Assembly (NCBI GenBank): GCA_947454135.1
Contig: CANGJI010000004.1
Location: 1 to 64,000 of the forward strand
Reading direction: 5' to 3'
Source of the DNA: Sphingomonadaceae bacterium
Lineage (GTDB): Bacteria > Pseudomonadota > Alphaproteobacteria > Sphingomonadales > Sphingomonadaceae
DNA: 64,000 bases
Shown: positions 28,982-39,166 of the stretch, one piece after another
How positions within the stretch are numbered: the first letter of the stretch is position 1
How the letters are laid out: each line of letters starts with the position of its first letter
The notes under the pieces: model-generated
What the model saw: the letters and a program-made list of their open reading frames with translations, nothing else
Database searches by the model: none
What the model was told of the DNA's origin: nothing
Made by a program: the position numbers and the translations under genes

Positions 28982-29451
28982 GCGAGACCATCGGCGCGGG
29001 CAGCCCGCTGCCTGACATTGCCATGACCACGCCCGAAGGCGGCAGCGTGAAGCCTTCCGACTTTATCGGCCGCAAGCTGGTGCTGTTCTTCTATCCCAAG
29101 GACGATACGCCGGGTTGCACCACGGAAAACAAAGACTTTTCAGCGCTTGTGGCAGAGTTCGAAGCCGCCGGCACCGCGCTCCTTGGTGTCAGCAAGGATC
29201 CGCCGAAGAAGCACCTCAAGTTCATCGAGAAGCACGGCCTCGCCGCACCGCTCGCCACCGATGCGGAGGAAGGCGGCCTTTCGGACGCGCTCGGCATCTG
29301 GACGGAAAAGTCGATGTATGGCCGAACCTACATGGGCATGGAGCGTACCACCTATCTCGTCGGCGCAGACGGCAAGATCGCGCAGGTCTGGTCCAAGGTA
29401 AAGGTCAAGGGCCACGCCGAGGAAGTTCTCGCGGCGGCCAAGGCGCTCTGA
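28978..29451 (+). CDS. bcp: Thioredoxin-dependent peroxiredoxin (BCP type)
   Basis: 'VLFFYPKDDTPGCTTENKDFSALVAEFEAAGTALLGVSKDPPKKHLKFIEKHGL'. Confidence 0.95.
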   Translation: MSETIGAGSPLPDIAMTTPEGGSVKPSDFIGRKLVLFFYPKDDTPGCTTENKDFSALVAEFEAAGTALLGVSKDPPKKHLKFIEKHGLAAPLATDAEEGGLSDALGIWTEKSMYGRTYMGMERTTYLVGADGKIAQVWSKVKVKGHAEEVLAAAKAL

Positions 29452-29458
29452 CCAGCAG

Positions 29459-30253
29459 ATGACCCACACTTCTGTTGCCGCAGCGATCCGGGGAGCGATG
29501 CTCACCGCGGATCCTGCGGCCAAGGCCATGGCTGCGCGGGCCGTCCGGCGCGATTGGGCGGCAGGGCGCCTGACCTTCGCGTTCAACGAAGCCATGCCGG
29601 ACGAGCCTGCCCGTCCGTTGCGGCCCGAATTGCTTCCGCCCAATGCCATGCCCAAGCGCGGGCGCGGCGGATCGGAGCGCGGACGGCTCGCCCTGCTGCA
29701 TGCGCTGGCCCACATAGAATTCGTCGCGATCGATCTCGCGCTCGATGCCGCAGGGCGGTTTGGCGAAGCCCGCGGGCCTGAATTCGTTACCGACTGGCTC
29801 GATGTGGCGGCGGACGAGGCGATGCATTTCTCCTTGCTCGCCCGCAGGTTGCGCACACTTGGTTCGGACTACGGGGCCTTGCCGGCGCACGATGGCCTAT
29901 GGGACGCTGCGCGCGAGACCGCGCATGATGCAGCCGCCCGCCTCGCCATTGTCCCGATGGTGCTCGAGGCGCGCGGGCTCGACGTGACCCCTGTCACCAT
30001 CGAGCGCTTCGTCGCCGCAGGCGATCTCCGATCGGCGCGCATCCTCGAGCGGATCCTGAACGATGAGATCCGCCATGTGCGCTACGGCACAACCCACTTC
30101 CTCAAAATCTGCGAAGAGCGCGGTGAAACGCCTGCCGCCATCTGGAAAACCCTTGTCGCACGGCATTTCCGCGGGGCTGTTAAGCCACCGTTCAACGACT
30201 CGGCGCGTCGCGCTGCCGGTTTGTCGTACGAATTGATGGCAGGGGTTGTCTGA
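29459..30253 (+). CDS. Ferritin-like DUF455 family protein
   Basis: 'LHALAHIEFVAIDLALDAAGRF...WLDVAADEAMHFSLLARRL...ILNDEIRHVRYGTTHF'. Confidence 0.9.
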   Translation: MTHTSVAAAIRGAMLTADPAAKAMAARAVRRDWAAGRLTFAFNEAMPDEPARPLRPELLPPNAMPKRGRGGSERGRLALLHALAHIEFVAIDLALDAAGRFGEARGPEFVTDWLDVAADEAMHFSLLARRLRTLGSDYGALPAHDGLWDAARETAHDAAARLAIVPMVLEARGLDVTPVTIERFVAAGDLRSARILERILNDEIRHVRYGTTHFLKICEERGETPAAIWKTLVARHFRGAVKPPFNDSARRAAGLSYELMAGVV

Positions 30254-30441
30254 TCAGGACACTTCCCCCTAACCGGGTCTCGTCGAGGCAGCGGGAGGGG
30301 TTTCCGCTCAGTCTCATGGAACTTTTCAGGCAGACCGGGCTGACCCGGCGGGCCGTTGGGAAGCTCCAGGTTGGTCGGGTCCGGTTTCAGTAACGCAGGT
30401 GATACTGCAGGGCCGGGGCGATTAAGGGTTAGCGGGTCGTA

Positions 30442-31161
30442 ATGTTTAACAACAAGATTACGAAGCTGGTGCTGGGCTCGATCGGAGCCATCGCGTGTTT
30501 CTTCTCGGCTCCCGCCTTGGCGAACAGCGCCGCATCGGCAGACATTGCCGCCCCGCTCCGCGCCGCCGAAGCTGCCCGCAACGGCACCACTGCCACCCCC
30601 GCCGATGATGAATTCCACAAGCTCTTCGCCAGCTGGCAGTCGCTCGACACCGGCATGCCGATCGGCTCTGCCGCTTCCGCCCAGCGCAGCGGTGGGGTCT
30701 CGATCCCCTCGCTGGTTCCTGTTTCGTCGAACCGCGGCATGAGCAGCGGCTTCGGCATGCGCGTCCACCCCGTACTTGGCGGCCTGCGCGCGCACAAGGG
30801 CATCGATCTTCCCGCCACCACCGGCACCCCCATTCATGCTTCGGCTGACGGTGTCGTCGGCAAGGCGGATTGGTTCGGCGGCTACGGCCTGTTCGTCGAG
30901 CTGGAGCACGGCGGCGGCATGGAAACCCGCTACGGTCACATGTCGCGCATCGCGGTCGCCGAAGGCCAGCGTGTCCGCAAGGGCGACGTGATCGGCTACG
31001 TCGGCTCGACCGGTCGCTCGACGGGCTCGCACCTGCACTACGAAGTGCGCATCGGCGGCGAAGCCGTGAACCCCATTCCCTACATGCAGACGGTCGCCCC
31101 GGGCGTCTCGACCGAGACCGTTCTGGCGCAGAGCGACACGCCTGCTCCGCTGGCGCGCTGA
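30442..31161 (+). CDS. M23 family metallopeptidase (LytM-like)
   Basis: 'SSGFGMRVHPVLGGLRAHKGIDLPATTGTPIHASADGVVG...VELEHGGGMETRYGHMSRI...GRSTGSHLHYEVRIGGEAVNP'. Confidence 0.95.
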   Translation: MFNNKITKLVLGSIGAIACFFSAPALANSAASADIAAPLRAAEAARNGTTATPADDEFHKLFASWQSLDTGMPIGSAASAQRSGGVSIPSLVPVSSNRGMSSGFGMRVHPVLGGLRAHKGIDLPATTGTPIHASADGVVGKADWFGGYGLFVELEHGGGMETRYGHMSRIAVAEGQRVRKGDVIGYVGSTGRSTGSHLHYEVRIGGEAVNPIPYMQTVAPGVSTETVLAQSDTPAPLAR

Positions 31162-31195
31162 TCGCCGCGAAACAACCGCATCTTGGAGAGGATGG

Positions 31196-31229
31196 GAAGA
31201 AGGCGGCGGAAACGCCGCCTTCTTCTTTT
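31196..31229 (+). terminator. Rho-independent terminator
   Basis: GAAGAAGGCGGCG-gaaa-CGCCGCCTTCTTC, perfect 13-bp stem, then TTTT. Confidence 0.95.
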
Positions 31230-31355
31230 CGTGCGTCCGCGTCACCGGATCGGCCCGGCAGAATCACCTTCGCCTGACGAATCCCGTTGCGCCGCTTAAT
31301 CGAGCGGTTAAACTCTCGCGAAAGACGGCCTGATCGCGCCGCTGATCCTGAGAGG

Positions 31356-32900
31356 ATGCGCATGAATTACCACCCAAGTGTCCACGCGAAGACCAACCCC
31401 GAAAAGCCTGCGGTCATCATGTCCGGCAGCGGCGAGGTCGTGACCTACGGGGAGCTCGAAGCGCAGAGCAACCGCTTCGCGCAGTTGCTCCGTTCGCGCG
31501 GGATCGGGATCGGTGACACGATTGCGCTCTGCTTCGAGAACCATCCCGTCTTCTTCTCGCTGTGCTGGGGCGCGCAGCGCGCCGGGATCGTCTACGTCGC
31601 GATCTCCTCGCGCCTCGCCCCGCCGGAAGTGGCCTACATCGCCCGCGACAGCGGGGCCAAGTTGCTCGTCGGTAGCGGCGCCCTCACGCCGCTACTCGAT
31701 GCCGTCGCCGAAGCCGCACCGGAAGTGCCGCAGCTTCGTCTCGGCGGTACCGGCGAGCACGATCTGGCTGCGGCACTCGCCGCCATGCCGATCGACCCGA
31801 TTGCCGATGAGCGCGCAGGCTGCGACATGCTCTATTCGTCAGGCACCACCGGCAAACCCAAGGGCGTACGCGTGCCGCTGCCGGAAGACCCTTCGATCGG
31901 CGGCGCCAATTCGCTGATCATGCTGGCTGGCGGCCCCTTCGGCATTCGCCCCGATGCGGTCTACCTCTCGCCCGCGCCGCTCTACCATGCCGCGCCGCTG
32001 CGCTGGTCGATGACAGTGCATCGCTTCGGCGGCACCGTGGTCTGCATGGAGAAGTTCGACGCCGAGAAGGCGCTCGAGGCCATTGAGCGCTACAAGGTGA
32101 CCGACAGCCAGTGGGTGCCGACTCATTTCGTGCGCATGCTCAAGCTGCTCGAGGAAGTCCGCGCGCGCTACGATCTCTCGTCACTGCGCGGCGCGATCCA
32201 TGCGGCAGCGCCCTGCCCCGTGCCGGTCAAGCGGGCGATGATCGAATGGTGGGGCCCGGTCCTCAACGAATATTACGCCGGCACCGAAGGCAATGGCTTC
32301 ACCTTCATCTCCAGCCCGGAATGGCTGCAGCGCCCCGGCTCGGTCGGCCGAGCACTGCTCGGGACGATCCGCATCTGCGACGAAAACGGCGATGAAGTGC
32401 CGCGTGGCACGGAAGGCCAGGTCTTCTTCGAAGGCGGCAATCCCTTCGCCTACCATAACGACCCCGACAAGACGCGCGACGCCACCAACAAGCACGGCTG
32501 GACCAGCCTTGGCGACGTGGGCTGGGAGGACGAGGACGGCTATCTGTTCCTCACCGACCGCAAGAGCTTCATGATCATCTCGGGCGGCGTGAACATCTAC
32601 CCGCAGGAAATCGAGAACCTCCTCATCACCCATCCCAAGGTGGCCGACGTCGCCGTCATCGGCGCGCCCGATCCGGACATGGGCGAACGCGTGGTAGCGG
32701 TCGTCCAGCCGCACGACATCGGCGAGGCAGGCCCTGCGCTGGCAGACGAACTGGCCGCCTGGCTCGCCCCGCAGCTCAGCCGCGTCAAGCTCCCCCGCCA
32801 GATTGACTTCCGCGCCGAATTGCCACGCGAACCCACCGGCAAGCTGTTCAAGCGCCTGCTGCGCGACGAGTACAAGGCCGCCGCCGCCGCATCTGCCTAA
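31356..32900 (+). CDS. AMP-dependent acyl-CoA synthetase/ligase
   Basis: 'DMLYSSGTTGKPKGVRVPLPED', 'SLGDVGWEDEDGYLFLTDRKSFMIISGGVNIYPQEIEN'. Confidence 0.93.
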   Translation: MRMNYHPSVHAKTNPEKPAVIMSGSGEVVTYGELEAQSNRFAQLLRSRGIGIGDTIALCFENHPVFFSLCWGAQRAGIVYVAISSRLAPPEVAYIARDSGAKLLVGSGALTPLLDAVAEAAPEVPQLRLGGTGEHDLAAALAAMPIDPIADERAGCDMLYSSGTTGKPKGVRVPLPEDPSIGGANSLIMLAGGPFGIRPDAVYLSPAPLYHAAPLRWSMTVHRFGGTVVCMEKFDAEKALEAIERYKVTDSQWVPTHFVRMLKLLEEVRARYDLSSLRGAIHAAAPCPVPVKRAMIEWWGPVLNEYYAGTEGNGFTFISSPEWLQRPGSVGRALLGTIRICDENGDEVPRGTEGQVFFEGGNPFAYHNDPDKTRDATNKHGWTSLGDVGWEDEDGYLFLTDRKSFMIISGGVNIYPQEIENLLITHPKVADVAVIGAPDPDMGERVVAVVQPHDIGEAGPALADELAAWLAPQLSRVKLPRQIDFRAELPREPTGKLFKRLLRDEYKAAAAASA

Positions 32901-32924
32901 TCACCGCTATCAAGGACGACCACC

Positions 32925-34226
32925 ATGGCCACCACTGCTGACCGCATCGTTCCCGAGGAGATCGGCCGCGCCGTGATCGATCCCGCCGCATATGCCGCGT
33001 GGGATCCACTGCTCGATCAGTTCGACACGCTGCGCCAAGAAGGCCTGCAGGTAGGCCGGGTGGTCTCCTCTGCCGATCTGCACGAACCGTTCTGGCTGGT
33101 CAGCGGGTTCGATGAGGTCATGGCGGCGAGCAAGGACAACGTCACTTTCCTCAACCACCCGAAGCCGACGGTCTTCACGCTGCGCAGCACCGATATGCTT
33201 GCCCGCGCGATCACCGGGGGCAGCCCGCACCTCGTGCAGTCACTGGTTCAGCTCGATGCGCCGCTCCATCCCAAGCTGCGCCGCCTGACGCAAGACTGGT
33301 TCATGCCGAAGAACCTGCGCACGATCGAGCAGCGCGTACGCGCGATCGCCGAGGCGACCGTCGACCGCCTGCTGGAAGCTGGCGGCGAAGGCGATTTCAC
33401 CAAACTCGTCTCCTCGCCCTATCCGCTCCACGTGGTGATGCAGATCCTCGGAGTACCGGAGGCAGACGAGCAGCGCATGCTGGTGCTCACCCAGCAGATG
33501 TTCGGCGGGCAGGATGAGGAGCTCAACCAGTCAGGCATCAAGGACTTGCCGCCGGAAATGATCACCCAGATCGTCGCCGGCGCGGTCAAGGACTTCGAAG
33601 CCTATTTCGCCGCGCTTGCCGCAGAGCGCCGCAAGAACCCGACCGACGACGTCGCAACGGTAATCGCCAACGGCACGATCGACGGCAAGCCGCTCGATGA
33701 TGTCGTCACCGCCGGCTACTACATCATCACCGCGAGCGCCGGGCATGACACGACCAGCGCCTCGACCGCCGGCGCCATGCTCGCGCTCGCCCGCGATCCT
33801 GAGCAGTTTGCCCGCGTGAAGGCAGACCGCAGCCTGCTGGCCGGCATCGTCGAGGAAGCGATCCGCTGGACTACGCCTGTGCAGCACTTCATGCGCACCG
33901 CCTCGGCGGATACCGAGCTTGGCGGCCAGAAGATCGCCAAGGACGATTGGCTCATGCTGAACTACGTTGCGGCCAACCACGACCCGTCGCAGTTCCCCGA
34001 TCCGCGCCGCTTCGATGCCGCGCGCGAAGGGAACCGCCACCTCGCGTTCGGAGCAGGCGCGCACCAGTGCCTTGGCCTCCATCTGGCCCGGCTCGAAATG
34101 CGGATCCTGTTCGAGGTTCTGCTCGACCGGCTCGACAGCGTGGAACTGGCTGGCGAGCCTGCGCGCGCCAAGTCCACCTTCGTCGGCGGGCTCAAGCGCC
34201 TCCCACTGCGGTGGAAGGCAAATTGA
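32925..34226 (+). CDS. Cytochrome P450
   Basis: 'AGHDTTSASTAGAM', 'EEAIRW', heme loop 'LAFGAGAHQCLGLHLARLEM'. Confidence 0.95.
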   Translation: MATTADRIVPEEIGRAVIDPAAYAAWDPLLDQFDTLRQEGLQVGRVVSSADLHEPFWLVSGFDEVMAASKDNVTFLNHPKPTVFTLRSTDMLARAITGGSPHLVQSLVQLDAPLHPKLRRLTQDWFMPKNLRTIEQRVRAIAEATVDRLLEAGGEGDFTKLVSSPYPLHVVMQILGVPEADEQRMLVLTQQMFGGQDEELNQSGIKDLPPEMITQIVAGAVKDFEAYFAALAAERRKNPTDDVATVIANGTIDGKPLDDVVTAGYYIITASAGHDTTSASTAGAMLALARDPEQFARVKADRSLLAGIVEEAIRWTTPVQHFMRTASADTELGGQKIAKDDWLMLNYVAANHDPSQFPDPRRFDAAREGNRHLAFGAGAHQCLGLHLARLEMRILFEVLLDRLDSVELAGEPARAKSTFVGGLKRLPLRWKAN

Positions 34227-34310
34227 ATTCGGAGCATTACCGAGAATCAACGAATCCCAAAGCTGACGAAAGGATTTCCATGTAGGTGCTTGGTTTGATA
34301 ACCACCCGAC

Positions 34311-35501
34311 ATGAGCAATTATTCGTACAAATCGCCGAGCTTCCAATCAGTAGAAGTCCTGCGAGCCTACATGGCATGGTGGGTGGTATTTGACCATGGA
34401 TTGCACCTTATTGGCGAAGGCGGCACCACCAAAGGCAACGAACCACCATTTCTGGCATTCGTACCGCACAAGGTGATTGCTCTGCTGACGCAGGGACCAA
34501 CCGCTGTCCATGTCTTCATGATCATCAGCGGGTTCGTTATCGCGAACCTGCTTCTCAGCAAGCGGGAAGGCTATGCAGCCTATCTTACTCGCCGCGCATT
34601 CCGATTGTTCCCGATCTATCTGCTTTGCCTTGGCCTTGCGCTCGCATCAATGCACCTTCACCGGATTGCCTATATCGACAATCCGTTCTCCGAGTTCCGG
34701 CTCAACGAGATCAATCTTGCCGCATCCGAGGACCAAAACTTTCTGACCCATCTCGGGTTACACGTCTCGCTACTCCATGGTTTGGTACCCAACGTACTGG
34801 TACCCCATGCTTCGGGCGCGCTTCTTACGCCCGCCTGGAGCCTTTCCCTCGAGTGGCAGTTCTATCTGTTGGCGCCGTTGCTGGTTGCGGCCCTGATCAG
34901 CAGGGGTGTCATCGTGCGCTGGTCGTGCGCGCTGCTGTTGACTGCAGTGGCAGTTCTGCTGCCCCACCAGACCACCCTGACTTGGGACTTTGGGAGCTTC
35001 CTGGGTCAGGTAAGCGGCTATTTCGTGGTGGGAATCCTGTGCCGACAAGCGCTCGAACAACACCAGAACCGCAAACCCGTCACAGAACTGCTGGTGCTGA
35101 TTGCATTGGTTGCGATCTTTCTCGACAAACTGGCCATCACAATCTGGATTGGCTGGTCGATCATCGTGCTGATCGAGACAGGCTCCCTTGTCGTCCGCAA
35201 CCGCATTCTGGCCAAGTCGATCAATCTTCTGGCGTTCAGCCGGTTCCCGCGCCAGGCTGGGATCTGGTCATTCTCGACCTATCTGGTTCATTTCCCGATC
35301 TACTCGGTCGTGATCGGCAGCTATGGGCTTATGGTCGGTTCCGCGAACATGCGGCAAAGTACAATCGCGCTCCTACTGGTCGCCTGTCTGCCAATTATTC
35401 TTGCGGCATCTGCCCTGCTCTACCGAATGATCGAAGCACCGGGCATCAAGCTTGGCCGGTCAGCGGCCGGTTCGCTTCGGGGGCATGGGCAGATCGGCTG
35501 A
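34311..35501 (+). CDS. Acyltransferase 3 family membrane protein
   Basis: 'SFQSVEVLRAYMAWWVVFDHG', multiple TM helices, 'TPAWSLSLEWQFYLLAPLLV'. Confidence 0.92.
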   Translation: MSNYSYKSPSFQSVEVLRAYMAWWVVFDHGLHLIGEGGTTKGNEPPFLAFVPHKVIALLTQGPTAVHVFMIISGFVIANLLLSKREGYAAYLTRRAFRLFPIYLLCLGLALASMHLHRIAYIDNPFSEFRLNEINLAASEDQNFLTHLGLHVSLLHGLVPNVLVPHASGALLTPAWSLSLEWQFYLLAPLLVAALISRGVIVRWSCALLLTAVAVLLPHQTTLTWDFGSFLGQVSGYFVVGILCRQALEQHQNRKPVTELLVLIALVAIFLDKLAITIWIGWSIIVLIETGSLVVRNRILAKSINLLAFSRFPRQAGIWSFSTYLVHFPIYSVVIGSYGLMVGSANMRQSTIALLLVACLPIILAASALLYRMIEAPGIKLGRSAAGSLRGHGQIG

Positions 35502-35531
35502 AACGTAAGCCGGTCCGCCCATACCGAAACA

Positions 35532-36431
35532 TTACTGCGCCAACAGACGCTGCATGATCGCGCGGACGTCGTCCGCCATGTCGGGCCGTTCGAGTGCGAG
35601 CGAAAGTGTCGCCTCGACGAAACCGGCCTTGCTCCCGCAGTCGAACCGCCGCCCGGTGAAGGTCACGGCGTGGAATGGCTGCTGGCCGATCATGCGCGCC
35701 ATCGCATCGGTCAGCTGGATCTCGCCGCCTGCGCCTTTTTCCTGGCCTTCCAGAGTGCGCATGACTTCGGGCTGGAGGATATAGCGCCCCGAAATGATGA
35801 GGTTCGAGGGCGCTTCATCGCGCCTGGGCTTCTCGACCAGCCCGGTCACCTCGGTGAGCTTGTCGGAAATGCGCGCACCCGGAGCGATCACGCCGTAGCT
35901 GGAGACTTCCTCTTCCGGCACTTCAAGCACGCTGATGAGGTTGCCGCCCACTTCGTTGTAGGCCTCCACCATCTCCTTCATGCAGCCCGGCGTGCCGATC
36001 ATCAGTTCATCCGGCAGGAAGATCGCAAAGGGCTCGTCCCCCACGATCGCACGCGCACACCAGATCGCATGGCCAAGCCCCATCGGCACCTGCTGCCGCA
36101 CTGTGACCAGATTGCCGGGCAAAATGCGGGTGGCGTCGAGGATCGAAAGATCCTTGCCGCGATCGCTCATCGTCCGTTCGAGTTCGAACGCGGTATCGAA
36201 GTGCTCGACGATGGCCGTCTTGCCGCGTCCAGTCACGAAGATCAGCTGTTCGATCCCGGCCTCGCGCGCTTCATCGACTGCGTACTGGATCAGCGGACGG
36301 TCAATGATCGGCAGCATTTCCTTGGGAATCGCCTTAGTCGCGGGAAGAAACCGCGTGCCCATTCCGGCAACGGGGAACACCGCCTTGCGAATGGGTTTGC
36401 GAACAGGCTGCGATGCATTGCTACCGGACAT
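35532..36431 (-). CDS. galU: UTP--glucose-1-phosphate uridylyltransferase
   Basis: 'KAVFPVAGMGTRFLPATKAIPKEMLPIIDRPLIQYAVDEAREAGIEQLIFVTGRGK'. Confidence 0.96.
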   Translation of the reverse strand: MSGSNASQPVRKPIRKAVFPVAGMGTRFLPATKAIPKEMLPIIDRPLIQYAVDEAREAGIEQLIFVTGRGKTAIVEHFDTAFELERTMSDRGKDLSILDATRILPGNLVTVRQQVPMGLGHAIWCARAIVGDEPFAIFLPDELMIGTPGCMKEMVEAYNEVGGNLISVLEVPEEEVSSYGVIAPGARISDKLTEVTGLVEKPRRDEAPSNLIISGRYILQPEVMRTLEGQEKGAGGEIQLTDAMARMIGQQPFHAVTFTGRRFDCGSKAGFVEATLSLALERPDMADDVRAIMQRLLAQ

Positions 36432-36556
36432 GTCGTGTCTGATCCCCTTGTTGAACGGCCTCACGCGGCCCCGTTTTCACTGTGGCATAACGGAGCGCTA
36501 GTGCGCCATCATTTCGATCTTGTTGCGTAGGCTTGTAAAACAGTTAAACGACCGAG

Positions 36557-37840
36557 ATGGACAAGATCATCATTCGCGGCGGTAAACGCCTCTCCGGCAC
36601 GGTTCCCGTCTCTGGCGCAAAGAACGCCGCGCTGACCCTGCTGCCTTGCGCGCTGCTCACGGAAGAGCCGGTGACGCTGCGAAATCTGCCGCGCCTTGCC
36701 GATATCGACGGGTTCCAGCACCTGCTGAACCAGTTCGGCGTTTCGACGTCGATCGCAGGGGCACGCCCGGAAGATTTCGGCCGCGTGATGACGCTGCAGG
36801 CAACGCGGCTGACCTCGACGGTCGCGCCCTATGATCTTGTACGCAAGATGCGCGCCTCGATTCTGGTGCTCGGTCCGCTGCTCGCCCGCGCGGGTGAGGC
36901 TACAGTCTCGCTCCCCGGCGGCTGCGCGATCGGCAACCGGCCGATCGACCTCCATCTCAAGGCGCTCGAAGCCTTTGGCGCGCAGATCGAACTCGCGGCT
37001 GGCTATGTCCGCGCGATTGCCCCCGATGGCGGCCTGCCGGGCGGGGACTACAGTTTCCCCATCGTCTCGGTCGGCGCGACGGAAAACGCGCTGATGGCAG
37101 CAGTTCTCGCGCGCGGCACAAGCACGCTGCACAATGCTGCGCGCGAGCCCGAGATCGTCGACTTGTGCAACCTGCTCGTGGCGATGGGCGCTCAAATCGA
37201 AGGGATCGGGACGTCCGATCTTACCATTCACGGCGTCAACCGCCTCCACGGCGCGACCTACATGGTCATGCCGGACCGCATCGAGGCAGGCAGCTATGCC
37301 TGCGCCGCCGCGATCACCGGCGGTGACATCATCCTCGCCGGCGCACGCGCGGAGGACATGGCCGCCACCATCCAGGCCCTGCGCGATGCGAACGTGCTGG
37401 TCGAGCAGGTCCGCGGCGGCCTGCGCGTGGCGAGTGACGGCCAGTTGCGGCCTGTGACGCTATCGACCGCGCCCTACCCCGGCCTGGCGACCGACATGCA
37501 GGCACAGCTCATGGCGATGCTCTGCCTCGCCAACGGGTCGAGCGTGCTGACCGAGACGATCTTCGAAAACCGCTACATGCACGTGCCCGAACTCAACCGT
37601 ATGGGTGCGCATATCGAGACTAAGGGCCGCACGGCCATCGTCCACGGCGTCAGCAAGCTGCATGGTGCCGAAGTGATGGCAACCGACCTGCGCGCCTCGA
37701 TGAGCCTCGTGATTGCGGGGCTTGCTGCCGAGGGCGAATCGCAGGTCCACCGCCTTTATCACCTCGATCGCGGCTATGAGCGGCTGGAAGAGAAGTTCGC
37801 ACTGATCGGTGCGGATGTTGAGCGCGTCGGCGGCGATTGA
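36557..37840 (+). CDS. murA: UDP-N-acetylglucosamine 1-carboxyvinyltransferase
   Basis: '[45 protein letters not shown]'. Confidence 0.97.
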   Translation: MDKIIIRGGKRLSGTVPVSGAKNAALTLLPCALLTEEPVTLRNLPRLADIDGFQHLLNQFGVSTSIAGARPEDFGRVMTLQATRLTSTVAPYDLVRKMRASILVLGPLLARAGEATVSLPGGCAIGNRPIDLHLKALEAFGAQIELAAGYVRAIAPDGGLPGGDYSFPIVSVGATENALMAAVLARGTSTLHNAAREPEIVDLCNLLVAMGAQIEGIGTSDLTIHGVNRLHGATYMVMPDRIEAGSYACAAAITGGDIILAGARAEDMAATIQALRDANVLVEQVRGGLRVASDGQLRPVTLSTAPYPGLATDMQAQLMAMLCLANGSSVLTETIFENRYMHVPELNRMGAHIETKGRTAIVHGVSKLHGAEVMATDLRASMSLVIAGLAAEGESQVHRLYHLDRGYERLEEKFALIGADVERVGGD

Positions 37841-39150
37841 TGGAGAAGGCGAATCTCCGGGGGCCGTCGCTGGCGGAACTGACCCGGGTTTTCGCGCGGA
37901 TAGGTTGTCTCAGCTTTGGCGGCCCGGCAGGGCAGATCGCGCTGATGCAACACGAACTCGTTGAAGAGCGTGCCTGGGTAGACCAAGGCGCGTTCCTGCG
38001 GGCGCTCAACTTGTGCCATCTGCTTCCAGGGCCCGAGGCGCAGCAACTGGCGACCTGGATCGGCTGGCGGCTGCACGGAGTGCGCGGCGGCCTCATCGCG
38101 GGGCTGCTGTTCGTGCTCCCCGGCGCCGCAGTCATGCTCGGTCTGTCGCTGCTCTATGTCGCGGCTGAAGGACTCGGCTGGTTTGCTGCCCTGTTCCTCG
38201 GCGTGAAGGCTGCCGTACTCGCTGTCGTGGTTCAGGCGCTGATCCGGATCGCCAAGCGCGCGCTGGGTACTCGCCTCAAGCTGGTACTGGCCGCGCTCGC
38301 TGCGCTGGCACTGACACTTCTGGCCGCGCCCTTCCCGCTCGTGATCCTTGCCGCCGGCGTGATTGGCGCAGCAGTGACATCGTTTGCACCGCATTGGCTG
38401 GGGACGCACCACGCTCCCGCAAACGACGCGCCCCTTGAGGCAACGCGCAGGCTCGCCGCTATGACCATGCGAACCATCGCGCTGTGGCTTGCCATCTGGG
38501 CCCTGCCACTGGCGCTCGTGTTCCTCCTGCTCGGCCCGCACCACGTGCTGTGGCAGATCGGACTGTTCTTCTCGCGGCTCGCGATCGTGACCTTCGGCGG
38601 AGCCTATGCCGTGCTGGCCTATATGGCGCAGGCCGCCGTCAGCGGGTTTGGCTGGCTCTCACCCGGCGAGATGGCCGATGGTCTCGGCCTCGCTGAAACG
38701 ACGCCGGGGCCGCTCATCATGGTCACGCAATTCGTCGGCTTCGTCGCGGCCTGGCGCCATCCCGGTGGGCTTGCCCCGCTTTTCGCCGGTCTGCTCGGCG
38801 CGGGCCTCACCACCTGGGTCACCTTCGCGCCGTGCTTCCTGTGGATCTTCGCCTGCGCGCCATGGATGGAGCGGCTGGAGCGCATGGAACGGCTGCAGGG
38901 CGCACTGGCAGCGATTACCGCCGCTGTGGTCGGCGTAATCGCCAACCTTGCGCTGTGGTTTGCGCTGCACGTGTTGTTCCGCCGCGTATCCGATAGCGGT
39001 CTGCCGGATCTTGCCAGCCTCGACTGGCGCGCGGCCTTGATTGCAGCTCAGGCAGCGACGCTGCTGTTCGCCCTCAATCGGGGGATCGCGCTGACGATGG
39101 CGGTCTGCGCCGCCACCGGGCTTGCTCTATCGCTGATCCCTTTGAGCTGA
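37840..39150 (+). CDS. chrA: Chromate efflux transporter family (long ChrA)
   Basis: 'ARIGCLSFGGPAGQIALMQHELVEERAWVDQGAFLRALNLCHLLPGPEAQQLATWIGW' and second half 'FSRLAIVTFGGAYAVLAYMAQ...MADGLGLAETTPGPLIMVTQFVGF'. Confidence 0.93.
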   Translation: MEKANLRGPSLAELTRVFARIGCLSFGGPAGQIALMQHELVEERAWVDQGAFLRALNLCHLLPGPEAQQLATWIGWRLHGVRGGLIAGLLFVLPGAAVMLGLSLLYVAAEGLGWFAALFLGVKAAVLAVVVQALIRIAKRALGTRLKLVLAALAALALTLLAAPFPLVILAAGVIGAAVTSFAPHWLGTHHAPANDAPLEATRRLAAMTMRTIALWLAIWALPLALVFLLLGPHHVLWQIGLFFSRLAIVTFGGAYAVLAYMAQAAVSGFGWLSPGEMADGLGLAETTPGPLIMVTQFVGFVAAWRHPGGLAPLFAGLLGAGLTTWVTFAPCFLWIFACAPWMERLERMERLQGALAAITAAVVGVIANLALWFALHVLFRRVSDSGLPDLASLDWRAALIAAQAATLLFALNRGIALTMAVCAATGLALSLIPLS

Positions 39151-39166
39151 CCTCGCCGCAACTGGC

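Noticed and set aside
31296-31311. Possible CtrA site (TTAA-N7-TTAA)
   Set aside because: The spacer is 8 nt, not 7, so it does not match the CtrA consensus; kept only as a generic palindromic operator candidate.
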